This document shows, one piece after another, positions 26,312-36,421 of a stretch of 54,075 nt of DNA. Below the pieces are notes generated by a model that saw only the letters and a program-made list of their open reading frames with translations, did not search any database and was not told the origin of the DNA. The stretch comes from Gammaproteobacteria bacterium. Its GTDB lineage: Bacteria > Pseudomonadota > Gammaproteobacteria > Enterobacterales > Kangiellaceae. Made by a program: the position numbers and the translations under genes. Positions within the stretch are counted from its first letter, which is position 1. Every line of letters starts with the position of its first letter. The stretch covers positions 1 to 54,075 of the forward strand of contig JABXHQ010000058.1 in assembly GCA_013373545.1 (NCBI GenBank). The letters are read 5' to 3'.

Positions 26312-28015
26312 TTACATTTTTTCCGGGGCTGTCACGCCGAGCAAGGCTAAGCCATTATGGATAACTTGTTTGACCGCACTGATTAGACATAAACGAGCTT
26401 GTGTTAGTTCATTGTTGTCGGTGATCCAACGTAACTCTGGTTGATCGGAGCCTAATTGATAATAGCCATGCAACAGCGCAGCTAACTCTCGCAGGTAGTG
26501 GGCGATCACATGGGGCTCGCATTGTTCGGCAGCCGATTTTACTAACTCAGGAAATTGACTCATTTTGTCCATTAAGTCAGTTTCAGCAGGCAAGGTTAGT
26601 TTATCTAAATGTTGCAGTCCCAAGGTTTCCTCGTAATCACGGTTAAGTTCGTTTAGCTTGCGCAGTGCAGAGCAGACGCGTGCATGCGCGTATTGAATGT
26701 AGTAAACCGGATTATCGTTAGTCTGTGACTTCGCTAACTCTATGTCAAAAGTGAGCTGCGACTCGGCACGACGAGCCGCTAAAAAGTAACGGGTTGCATC
26801 GCGTCCTACTTCATCAATGAGATCGCGTAACGTGACATAACTTCCTGCTCGTTTGGATATTTTAACTTCTTCGCCACCGCGCATAACAGTGACCATTTGA
26901 TGCAGCACATATTCTGGATAGCCTTGTGGAATGTCCAAGTTGAGTGCTTGCAAGCCGGCGCGCACTCGAGTGATGGTTGAGTGATGATCCGAACCTTGCT
27001 CATTAACAACACGTTTAAACCCGCGTTGATATTTATTTAAATGGTAGGCAACATCGGGAACGAAATAGGTATAACCGCCATCGCTCTTACGCATAACGCG
27101 ATCTTTATCATCACCAAATGCAGTGGTTTTTAGCCACAATGCACCGCCGTCTTCATAGGTGTAACCATTAGCGATCAAGCGCTCCACCGTTTCTTCAACT
27201 TTGCCGTCTTGGTAAAGAGAAGACTCCAAAAAGTAATTATCAAAATCGACGGCAAATGCTTTTAAATCTAAATCTTGTTCGCGTCGTAAGTAGGCGACTG
27301 CAAAATGTCGAATTGCGTCCAAGTCTTGGCTATCGCCTTTGCCTTCGACATGTTGATCTTCAGCATCGATGGTTTTCTTCGCCATGTAGTCATTGGCAAC
27401 ATCAATGATGTACTCACCTTGATACCAATCTTTTTGCCATTGCTCGTCGTCCGGCGTCAGGTTTAAGCAGCGCGCTTGAACCGAATGGGCAAGGTTATTA
27501 ATTTGTTGGCCTGCGTCGTTGTAGTAAAATTCGGCTGTAACGTCCCAGCCGGTTGCACGTAATAAGCGGCAGATACTGTCACCAATCGCAGCTCCGCGGC
27601 CGTGTCCAATATGTAACGGGCCGGTTGGGTTGGCAGAAACAAACTCTACCTGCACGGGTTTATTTTGTCCTGCATTACTATGACCAAAGGCCGCCGCTTG
27701 GTCGTGAACACTACGTACCACTTCGCTTTGTGCGTCTTGTGCCATAAAGAAGTTAATAAATCCTGGGCCAGCAATTTCTACTTTGTTGATTGCGCTTGAC
27801 TCCGGTAAAGCGCCGATTACCCGCTGGGCAACTTCCCGTGGTGGCAGTCCGGCCGGCTTTGCCAACATCATGGCAATGTTACTGGCTAAATCACCGTGCG
27901 ACTTGTCTTTTGTGTGAGTCACTTGTAAGCGAACGCTCAAGTCACTAGGGATAACGGCGTCAGCTTTAAGTTGGTCGACTGCTTGCTGTAAAAGCGCGAG
28001 TAAAGTTTCTTTCAT
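26312..28015 (-). CDS. argS: Arginyl-tRNA synthetase
   Basis: A class I aminoacyl-tRNA synthetase charging tRNA-Arg. The 567-residue protein shows the ArgS N-terminal Add-1 domain, HIGH motif in [15 protein letters not shown], the KMSK-equivalent region [17 protein letters not shown], and the DALR anticodon-binding C-terminus ending [11 protein letters not shown]. The KMSK lysine pattern is degenerate, as in many ArgS. ATG 28015 is preferred over a non-homologous extension to 28033. It is followed by the SPOR gene on the same strand. Confidence 0.96.
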   Translation of the reverse strand: MKETLLALLQQAVDQLKADAVIPSDLSVRLQVTHTKDKSHGDLASNIAMMLAKPAGLPPREVAQRVIGALPESSAINKVEIAGPGFINFFMAQDAQSEVVRSVHDQAAAFGHSNAGQNKPVQVEFVSANPTGPLHIGHGRGAAIGDSICRLLRATGWDVTAEFYYNDAGQQINNLAHSVQARCLNLTPDDEQWQKDWYQGEYIIDVANDYMAKKTIDAEDQHVEGKGDSQDLDAIRHFAVAYLRREQDLDLKAFAVDFDNYFLESSLYQDGKVEETVERLIANGYTYEDGGALWLKTTAFGDDKDRVMRKSDGGYTYFVPDVAYHLNKYQRGFKRVVNEQGSDHHSTITRVRAGLQALNLDIPQGYPEYVLHQMVTVMRGGEEVKISKRAGSYVTLRDLIDEVGRDATRYFLAARRAESQLTFDIELAKSQTNDNPVYYIQYAHARVCSALRKLNELNRDYEETLGLQHLDKLTLPAETDLMDKMSQFPELVKSAAEQCEPHVIAHYLRELAALLHGYYQLGSDQPELRWITDNNELTQARLCLISAVKQVIHNGLALLGVTAPEKM

Positions 28016-28174
28016 GGTGCTCAGTATTATCATTAGATGTTGACAAAGTTTTACTTATTATCCTTTAAAAAGCAGCGATTATCGATAGTTAAGCGCATCT
28101 TTATCTGACTTTTCTGGCATAAGTTTCCGTTTTTTGTCCAACCTACCGCTGCCAGCGGAATTTGGGTTTATTCG

Positions 28175-30406
28175 CTACAAAAGATCTTGTGGATCGACAT
28201 CGAGAGACCAGCGCACTTTATTGGCTACTTTAGCGCTTTCAATGCTGGGTAAGGTTCTGCTTAGCGCATTATGTAACTCTGCTCGGCTGCTAGTGTTGAG
28301 CACTAATTGAAAGCGAAAGCGTCCTGATTTTCGGCTAATCGCGCAAGCGACCGGCCCCCAAATTTCCAGCGTCTGCTGTAATGGCCGAAACGCATCGCGG
28401 ACAAAGGATAGAAAATCGGTGGCGGCTTGTTTATCTAGAGACTCCGCGCGAAATAGCGCCATGTGGGTTTGCGGCGGTAAACTGGCATGTTGCCGCTCTT
28501 GGAATAATTGGCGCGCCAAAAGTGGATAATCATTGGCCGTTAACGCTTGTAATAGCGGGTGTTCAGGGTAGTGGGTTTGTACCAAAACTTGTCCTTTTAA
28601 TTCCGCCCGGCCAGCCCGTCCTGCAACTTGAGTTATTAGTTGCGCAGCTCGCTCGGGAGCGCGAAAGTCGCTACTAAATAACGCACCATCAATGTCTAAC
28701 ACCGCCACTAAGGTTACCTTCGGAAAGTGATGGCCCTTAGCCAGCATCTGGGTACCGATTAATAATTGTGTTTCGCCTTTTTGCGCCGCTTCGACATAAT
28801 TGGCCATGGCTTGTTTGCGCCGTGTGGTATCGCGATCGATACGTTGCAGTGATATGTCGGGATACCGCGCGGTTAAGAATTGTTCAATGCGTTCGGTGCC
28901 TTGACCGATATCAAGCAGCTGATTGCTATTGCATTTGGGGCATTGGCATATGTCATTTTGATAGCGCCCACAATGATGACACTGTAAATAGCGTTTTTGG
29001 TTACTCTGATGCAGAGTCATGTAACTATCGCAGCGTGTGCAATCTGCGATCCAGCCGCATTGATGGCACAATAAAACCGGCGCATAACCACGACGATTAA
29101 GAAATACCAGCACTTGTTGTCCCGCTTTGAGCGCGGCATCCATAGCATCCAATAGCGGTTTAGCGAAACCTTCGCTTAACGGTTGGTTTTTGCAGTCCAC
29201 TAATTTAACCATGGGGAGCGATTGACCGGTGGCACGCTCACTCAGCTTGAAGTGGTGATAGCGTCCGGATAATGCATGCTTGAGTGACTCCAGAGATGGC
29301 GTCGCACTGCCGAGCAGAACGGGGATATTTTTCAACTGCGCCCTTAAAATTGCGAGATCACGGGCGTGGTAGCGAAAACCATCTTGTTGCTTAAATGAAG
29401 CATCATGCTCCTCGTCAATAATGATCAATGCCAAATCTGGCAATGGCGTAAAAATTGAAGAGCGAGTGCCGATGAGAACACGGATATGCCCGTCTCTTGC
29501 TTTTAACCAGGTTTCTAGGCGCTGCCGATCGGTCATTCCCGAATGCATAACCGCGACTTGACCTGGAAAGCGCTGTTCAAAGCGCCGTAAGGTTTGTGGG
29601 GTTAAGCCGATTTCAGGGACTAACAATAACACTTGCTGCGCTTGTTGAACCACTTGTGCTATCACATGGAGGTAAACTTCCGTTTTGCCGCTTCCGGTTA
29701 CGCCGTCAATTAAACCGACCGCGAATTCGGTGCTGAGCTGAGCCATTTGATCCACAATATGCTGTTGCTCCGCGTTCAACTGCTTCGCCACTCCGAGCGC
29801 CACAGGCGTTGCGGTAGGCGTGCGCAATTGAGCTACTATCCAACCTTTATTGGCCAGCGACTTTAAAGTTGTTGATGCAACATCGTGAGCTTTTAACTCG
29901 CTATCACTGAGCCCATGTTCGGCAGTTACGAGCAAAGTCATGGCGCGTTTCATACGTACGGCATTGGCCGCTAGAGTTGGCTGCTGCGCGCGCCCTTCGG
30001 CGGTAACATGCCAGTGCTTTTCGGGCGTTAGTTGCGCTGGCTCGCCTTTGGCCAATGCGTTTGGCAAAGCCGTCGCAAAAGCCTCCCCTAAGCTATGGTG
30101 GTAATAGCGTGCAGCTTTATGAATCAGAGTCCAGACGTCTCCGAGCGGCAAGGCTGGTGTTTGATCGATAGTGGCTTCGATAGACTTGAGAGTATGATGA
30201 TCTAAGTCGCAGGTTGCCGGCTCGGCCACCACGACACCGATGAGGTGTTGGCGACCAAAAGGAACGCGCACTCGACAGCCCAGCAGAGACTGCGGGTTGG
30301 TGGTTTTATAAGTAAATAACCGCCGTAATGGAACGGGCAATGCAACGGCTAAAAATCTTTCTGTGCTCAAGAATGACTCAAAGTTTTCGCGATAATTGGG
30401 ACTCAA
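28175..30406 (-). CDS. priA: Primosomal protein N' (replication restart helicase PriA)
   Basis: PriA reloads the replisome at stalled forks. The 743-residue protein has the 3'-BD-like N-terminal domain (VALPVPLRRLFTY, GCRVRVPFGRQH), Walker A GVTGSGKTEVYL near residue 236, DEEH motif (IIIDEEHDASF), and a zinc-binding insert with eight cysteines (CHQCGWIADCTRCD, then CHHCGRYQNDICQCPKC). The helicase C-lobe includes LIGTQMLAKGHHFP and QVAGRAGR. The start is unsure: TTG 30406 is the first option, and TTG 30370 another; neither has a good ribosome-binding site. It is divergent from rpmE. Confidence 0.95.
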   Translation of the reverse strand: MSPNYRENFESFLSTERFLAVALPVPLRRLFTYKTTNPQSLLGCRVRVPFGRQHLIGVVVAEPATCDLDHHTLKSIEATIDQTPALPLGDVWTLIHKAARYYHHSLGEAFATALPNALAKGEPAQLTPEKHWHVTAEGRAQQPTLAANAVRMKRAMTLLVTAEHGLSDSELKAHDVASTTLKSLANKGWIVAQLRTPTATPVALGVAKQLNAEQQHIVDQMAQLSTEFAVGLIDGVTGSGKTEVYLHVIAQVVQQAQQVLLLVPEIGLTPQTLRRFEQRFPGQVAVMHSGMTDRQRLETWLKARDGHIRVLIGTRSSIFTPLPDLALIIIDEEHDASFKQQDGFRYHARDLAILRAQLKNIPVLLGSATPSLESLKHALSGRYHHFKLSERATGQSLPMVKLVDCKNQPLSEGFAKPLLDAMDAALKAGQQVLVFLNRRGYAPVLLCHQCGWIADCTRCDSYMTLHQSNQKRYLQCHHCGRYQNDICQCPKCNSNQLLDIGQGTERIEQFLTARYPDISLQRIDRDTTRRKQAMANYVEAAQKGETQLLIGTQMLAKGHHFPKVTLVAVLDIDGALFSSDFRAPERAAQLITQVAGRAGRAELKGQVLVQTHYPEHPLLQALTANDYPLLARQLFQERQHASLPPQTHMALFRAESLDKQAATDFLSFVRDAFRPLQQTLEIWGPVACAISRKSGRFRFQLVLNTSSRAELHNALSRTLPSIESAKVANKVRWSLDVDPQDLL

Positions 30407-30462
30407 TGGTATTCGTTCAATCGCAGATGTAAAGGATTATGATGGGTTCCCTATTGCGATGG

Positions 30463-30491
30463 TTGAAATTCGAGCGTTACGGGAGTATGAT
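30463..30491 (+). promoter_or_regulatory. Sigma-70-type promoter for rpmE
   Basis: TTGAAA at 30463-30468 and TATGAT at 30486-30491 are separated by 17 bases, the optimal spacing. The leader to the rpmE ATG is about 75 bases. Confidence 0.55.
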
Positions 30492-30572
30492 CCGCGTCCC
30501 CTTAATGGGTGGGTGGTGTTTTAAGCACACTGGTTAAAATAGCGACCCACGATAAATATGAGAGATTCAACA

Positions 30573-30788
30573 ATGAAAGAAGGTATTCATCCTAAATACG
30601 AAGTGATCACGGCAACTTGTAGCTGTGGTAACGAAATCAAAGTCGGTTCGACGCTTTGCAAAGATATTTCACTAGACGTTTGCTCAGCTTGCCATCCATT
30701 TTTCACTGGTAAGCAGAAAATTGTGGACACTGGCGGTCGTGTTGATCGTTTCCGCAAACGTTTCGGTGCTCGCGGCGGCAAAAAATAA
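30573..30788 (+). CDS. rpmE: 50S ribosomal protein L31 (zinc-binding type)
   Basis: L31 sits on the large subunit and bridges to the small one. From ATG 30573 it has 71 residues starting [10 protein letters not shown], aligned with E. coli L31. All four zinc cysteines are present at C16, C18, C37 and C40, so this is the C+ form; a zinc-independent paralogue is not in the window. An ATG at 30558 would add five residues without homology. Confidence 0.96.
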   Translation: MKEGIHPKYEVITATCSCGNEIKVGSTLCKDISLDVCSACHPFFTGKQKIVDTGGRVDRFRKRFGARGGKK

Positions 30789-30804
30789 GTCGTCCTGTCG
30801 AAGC

Positions 30805-30835
30805 AAAAAAAAGGCGCCATTCAGCGCCTTTTTTT
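30805..30835. terminator. Bidirectional intrinsic terminator between rpmE and the PBP1A gene
   Basis: An A-run, GGCGC at 30813-30817, a 6-base loop, GCGCC at 30824-30828, and seven T's. The symmetric A and T runs allow it to stop both rpmE (plus) and the convergent PBP1A gene (minus). Confidence 0.85.
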
Positions 30836-30859
30836 GTGCCTATAAATCTCGCCGGAGCG

Positions 30860-33373
30860 TTAAAAGACATCAAACGGGTCGGTGTCTTGACCGGGTAGTA
30901 TGGTCTCGGGCTCTTTTTCCGGTAAATTTCCCGCGCGAAATATTTCGAAAATAGCATTTTCGGTATTGCTATTGGCCAGCTTGCCATTTTTTGGGTTGAT
31001 GCGAGCGGTAACAATACCAGGTGGTTGTGCCATGGTGTTGTTAGGCCGACCTCGTAACGCTAACTCCATAAATTTTTGCCAAACCGGCAGAGCTGCTTTG
31101 CCGCCATACTCGCGGTTGCCCAAGGTCAATGAGTAATCGGCGAAGCCAACCCAAGCTGTGGCCGCATAATCACCGTTAAAGCCAGAGAACCAAGCATCTT
31201 TCGCGTCATTGGTGGTTCCGGTTTTGCCTCCGATGTCTTGGCGTTGCAAAAGCGGGCTTGCGGAGTTATGTAATTGACGCCAAGCGGTACCGCGATGAAT
31301 AACATCTTTCATCATCGAGTTCACAATGAAGACATTTTTATCGTCAATCACACGGGGGGCTATTTTGTCTTTCGCAACCGGCAGCTGTGGCTCTGCGAGC
31401 AGAGGCGCGTTAATATCATATTCTCCCCACACTGGCTCCGCTTGAGATTGGCGCTGTGGTGCTTCGGACGCCGTTTGCTCATCTGCGTTGAGTGTCGTAG
31501 CCGCTAATGCCAGTTCGCATTCCTGACAAACTTGAATCGGCTCCGCTTGGAATAGCACGACTTCATTTGACGTTTCGATACGCTCAATAAAGAACGGTTC
31601 CACTCGGTAACCGCCATTGGCGAAAACAGCGTAGCCGTTTACCACTTCAAGGGGAGTAAAACTGGCGCTGCCGAGTGCGAGTGAAGTGTAGGGTTCCATA
31701 TACTCATCAGGGAAACCAAAGCGGGCCAAGTATTCTTCAGCATAAGCTGGGCCAATGGCATTCATTAGTCGCACGGAGATAGAGTTGTTGGAAAATCGCA
31801 GAGCATCACGCAGGCGTGTTGGCCCTTTATAGCGACCACTGTCATTTTTGGGGCGCCAGAAATCTTCTGCGGTTTTGTCTTCTTTAACAAAAGGAGCATC
31901 ATTTAAAACGCTGGCGGCGGTATAGCCCTTTTCTAAGGCTGCAGAATAAATAAAGGGCTTTATATTAGAGCCTGGCTGGCGCCGTGCTTGGGTCACCATA
32001 TTAAATTGGTTCAGTGAAAAGTCATAGCCGCCGACCAAAGCTTCTATTGCGCCAGTTTGTGGTTTCACTGCTATAAAACCACCGGCTACCTCTGGGATTT
32101 GGCTTAATTTCCAAGTATCTGGGCCACTTTGGTAAAGGCGAATAACATCACCAGGCTTAACAATATCACTGGCGGTTTTGGGCGCAGGGCCACGGCTGTC
32201 TGAGTTGATAAAAGGCGCTGCCCATTTTAATCCTTCCCAGTCAATCTCTATTGTGCTGGCATCACTGGTGAGAACCGTTATGCTTTGTTCCGCGACGCTT
32301 GTCACCACTGCTGGCTGTAGTAAGGCTACTGCGGGCAAACTTTCAATGTAGGTTTTCAGTTCTTCGGTGCTTAACTCGGATAAATTATCAATTGATTGCT
32401 CTGGTCCACGATAGCCGTGGCGAAAGTCATATTCCAAGAGGCTTTGACGCAGTGCCGCTTGAGCGGCAATTTGCAGCTTATTATTGATAGTGGTAAATAC
32501 TCGTAGGCCATTATTATAAGCTGCTTCGCGGCCAAATCGCTGAATCATTTCGCGGCGGACCATTTCCGCCAAGTAGGGAGCAGAAAATGAAACATCAGCG
32601 CCATGTTTGCGAGTTTCAATTGGCTCGGCGATAGCCGCTTCATACGTTGCCTGTTCGATATAGCCTTCTGCAAGCATGCGGCCTAATACATGGTTGCGTC
32701 GCTCTTTTGCGTTGTCCGGATTAGAGATTGGATTGTAAATCGACTCACCTTTCGGAATACCCGCGAGTACGGCTGCTTCATGCAGCTTTAATTCACTTAG
32801 CTCTTTGCCGTAGTAAACCTGTGCGGCGGCGCCGAGGCCATAGGCTCGATGGCTGAAGTGTGCTTTATTAATAAAGAGCTCTAAAATTTCGTCTTTGGAT
32901 ATTTCCGACTCTATCTTCCAGGCGAGAAACATCTCTCTAAACTTACGAGTAAAGGTTTTTTCTCGATCGAGGTAAACGTTACGCGCAACCAGTTGGGTGA
33001 TGGTGCTAGCGCCCTGGCTGCGGGTGCCAGTTGTGATATTGTTCACAAATGCACGGATTACCCCTAAGAAATCTACACCTGAGTGCTCGTAAAATCGTTT
33101 ATCTTCTGTTGCAATAAGCGCTTGGATAAATGTTTGTGGTACCTCGCTTAAGGTTACCGGTATTCGACGCTTGTCGCCGAACTCGGCAATCAAATCACCT
33201 TCCTGGCTGTAAACCGTCATTGGAGTTTGTAGGCGAATGTCGCGGATTGAGTCAACATTCGGTAAATGTGGGCCTAAGTACAAATACAGGCTGCAAAAAC
33301 CCATAAATCCTGCAATTGCCAAGAGGAACACAAAATAAATGCCGTTATTAAATGCGCTCAGTAGATATTTCAT
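30860..33373 (-). CDS. mrcA: Penicillin-binding protein 1A (bifunctional peptidoglycan synthase)
   Basis: An 837-residue class A PBP that polymerises glycan strands and crosslinks peptides. A single N-terminal membrane helix (about 8-33) is followed by the GT51 domain: ATEDKRFYEHSGVD with catalytic Glu, QGASTITQLVARN, and FINKAHFSHRAYG. The transpeptidase domain has SNIKPFIYSAALEKG (SxxK serine), SNNSISVR (SxN), and KTGTTNDAKDAWFSG (KTG). It lies divergently upstream of pilM, the classical ponA-pilM arrangement of gammaproteobacteria. Confidence 0.95.
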   Translation of the reverse strand: MKYLLSAFNNGIYFVFLLAIAGFMGFCSLYLYLGPHLPNVDSIRDIRLQTPMTVYSQEGDLIAEFGDKRRIPVTLSEVPQTFIQALIATEDKRFYEHSGVDFLGVIRAFVNNITTGTRSQGASTITQLVARNVYLDREKTFTRKFREMFLAWKIESEISKDEILELFINKAHFSHRAYGLGAAAQVYYGKELSELKLHEAAVLAGIPKGESIYNPISNPDNAKERRNHVLGRMLAEGYIEQATYEAAIAEPIETRKHGADVSFSAPYLAEMVRREMIQRFGREAAYNNGLRVFTTINNKLQIAAQAALRQSLLEYDFRHGYRGPEQSIDNLSELSTEELKTYIESLPAVALLQPAVVTSVAEQSITVLTSDASTIEIDWEGLKWAAPFINSDSRGPAPKTASDIVKPGDVIRLYQSGPDTWKLSQIPEVAGGFIAVKPQTGAIEALVGGYDFSLNQFNMVTQARRQPGSNIKPFIYSAALEKGYTAASVLNDAPFVKEDKTAEDFWRPKNDSGRYKGPTRLRDALRFSNNSISVRLMNAIGPAYAEEYLARFGFPDEYMEPYTSLALGSASFTPLEVVNGYAVFANGGYRVEPFFIERIETSNEVVLFQAEPIQVCQECELALAATTLNADEQTASEAPQRQSQAEPVWGEYDINAPLLAEPQLPVAKDKIAPRVIDDKNVFIVNSMMKDVIHRGTAWRQLHNSASPLLQRQDIGGKTGTTNDAKDAWFSGFNGDYAATAWVGFADYSLTLGNREYGGKAALPVWQKFMELALRGRPNNTMAQPPGIVTARINPKNGKLANSNTENAIFEIFRAGNLPEKEPETILPGQDTDPFDVF

Positions 33374-34620
<1,247 letters not shown>

Positions 34621-34621
<1 letters not shown>

Positions 34622-35238
34622 TGGCAAGAATTAATCTTTTACCTTGGCGTGAAGAACTGCGCAAAGAGAAACAGCGCCAGTTTTTGAGCGTTTTAGGCTT
34701 AGTGTTGTTGCTCGGTGTAGTGGTTGTTTTCTCTTATAAATCGACCGTTGGTCTGCAAATTAGTGGGCAGCAAGAGCGTAATACCTTTTTACGCGAGCAA
34801 ATCAAAGACCTCGATGATCAAATTAAAGAAATTAAGAAGCTTGAAGAAGAGCGTCAGCGCCTAATCGAACGTATGGACATGATTACTCGATTACAACAAA
34901 GTCGTCCAAAAGTAGTTCGTATTTTTGACGAAATCGTACGCGCGATACCTGAGGGACTAAACCTAAAATCAATCGAGCGGAAAAATAATAAAATGACCGT
35001 GATTGGCTCCGCTGAGTCCGCGCAACGTGTAACCGCTTTTATGCGTAAAATCGAAGAGTCGGCGTGGTTGCAAAACGGTACATTAAAAGACATTGATTCA
35101 GATAAAGATTACGGCGCCGGTCGTAAAGAGTTCTCATTAATCATCGAAGAAATACCGGACAAGTCAGAGCAAGCGGCTAAAGATGCAGAGCCGGCAAAGC
35201 CTTCGAAGAAAAAGAATAAAAAGAAAGGAGGATCTTAA
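34621..35238 (+). CDS. pilN: Type IV pilus assembly protein PilN
   Basis: A 205-residue bitopic inner-membrane protein. The cytoplasmic N-terminus carries the PilM-binding motif RINLLPWREELR; residues about 22-42 are the membrane helix; a coiled coil and a ferredoxin-like periplasmic domain follow. The C-terminal Lys/Ala/Pro-rich tail ends KKNKKKGGS, and its last Gly codons form the ribosome-binding site of pilO. Confidence 0.95.
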
Positions 35239-35239
35239 C

Positions 35240-35857
35240 ATGAGCGGTATGCAAGATTTTAATGTTAATGATCTCGACTTTAATAACATGGGTATTTGGC
35301 CTACCCCGGTTAAAGTGATCACAGGATTGATAGTTTTTGGATTAGTGTTGCTATTAGGCTATCAGTTCTTCATAAGCGATGACCTCGACTCGCTTGATCG
35401 TGAAGTACGCCAAGAAAACACGTTAAAGCAAGAGTTTGAAAAGAAGCAAAAGAAAGCGGTTCATCTTGAAGCATATAAGAACCAAATGGAATCAATTAAG
35501 AAGTCCTTTGAGAGCCTATTAAAACAACTGCCGCAACGCAGTGAGGTGCCCGGACTGGTTGATGAAATTTCTTATGCGATTACGGGCGCAGGTCTTGAGC
35601 TGGAAAATATTTCATTGAAAGGTGAGGTAAGTCGCGAAATATATTTCGAAGAGCCATTGGAAATCAATGTTTCGGGTGGCTACCACCAGATAGCTGACTT
35701 CGTCAGCCGCGTCTCGAATATGCCACGAATTGTCACCTTGCATGATTTCACTATCAAAACCACTGATCGAGAGGTTTTTGGGTCCGAAGGTGAAGCAATG
35801 CTGGTGATGACGGTAACTGCTAAAACCTATCGTTATGCAGAAGCGGGGGAGGAGTAA
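35240..35857 (+). CDS. pilO: Type IV pilus assembly protein PilO
   Basis: PilO partners PilN in the inner-membrane alignment complex. From ATG 35240 (AGGAGG at 35226-35231) it has 205 residues: a short cytoplasmic N-terminus with DLDFNNMGIWPTPVKV, a membrane helix (about 26-46), a coiled coil, and a periplasmic domain with SGGYHQIADFVSRVSNMPRIVTL. A longer frame reading back into pilN lacks support. Confidence 0.95.
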   Translation: MSGMQDFNVNDLDFNNMGIWPTPVKVITGLIVFGLVLLLGYQFFISDDLDSLDREVRQENTLKQEFEKKQKKAVHLEAYKNQMESIKKSFESLLKQLPQRSEVPGLVDEISYAITGAGLELENISLKGEVSREIYFEEPLEINVSGGYHQIADFVSRVSNMPRIVTLHDFTIKTTDREVFGSEGEAMLVMTVTAKTYRYAEAGEE

Positions 35858-35859
35858 AT

Positions 35860-36399
35860 ATGAAACGTATATTACTCATTAGTCTTCTAGCGCTGATCGG
35901 CTTATCTGGCTGCTCATCAAATAAAGATGATTTGCAAGAATGGATTGATTCGGTAAAGGCCAAGCCTGCCGGGCCGATCAATCCGGCTCCAGAAGTTAAA
36001 CAAGCCCCCAAGTTTGAATATTCAGCATCAGACTTTCGAAGTCCGTTTGCCGAGTTAGAGCCTGAAGTTGAGACCGAGCTGCAAGTGATTGCTGATGGTT
36101 GTGATGCTTCCGTACAACCCGATCCAAATCGTCGCCGGGAAGACTTAGAACGCTTCTCTCTCGACTCAATGGAAATGGTTGGAGCGATGACTAAAGGTGA
36201 AGTTAAGTGGGGGTTAGTGAAAATGACCTCAGGTCCATCGGTGGGTAAAGTATTTAAAGTGGCCATTGGTAACTATTTAGGTGTTAACCATGGCCGCATT
36301 ACCGACATCGATGAATATAGAATTGTAATTGAAACATTGGTTCCAGATGGTCAAGGCTGCTGGGAAAAGCGCGTCGTCAATATGGCTCTAAACGAGTAA
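35860..36399 (+). CDS. pilP: Type IV pilus assembly lipoprotein PilP
   Basis: PilP links the PilN-PilO inner-membrane complex to the PilQ secretin. The 179-residue protein has a lipobox LSGC with lipidated cysteine about residue 19, a disordered Pro-rich linker containing YSASDFRSPFAEL, and a C-terminal beta-domain (about 100-178; VGAMTKGEVKWGLVKM, VFKVAIGNYLGVNHGRI) that docks on PilQ. GAGGAG precedes the ATG. Confidence 0.95.
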   Translation: MKRILLISLLALIGLSGCSSNKDDLQEWIDSVKAKPAGPINPAPEVKQAPKFEYSASDFRSPFAELEPEVETELQVIADGCDASVQPDPNRRREDLERFSLDSMEMVGAMTKGEVKWGLVKMTSGPSVGKVFKVAIGNYLGVNHGRITDIDEYRIVIETLVPDGQGCWEKRVVNMALNE

Positions 36400-36421
36400 G
36401 CAGCAGTAGGAGAATTTGAAC

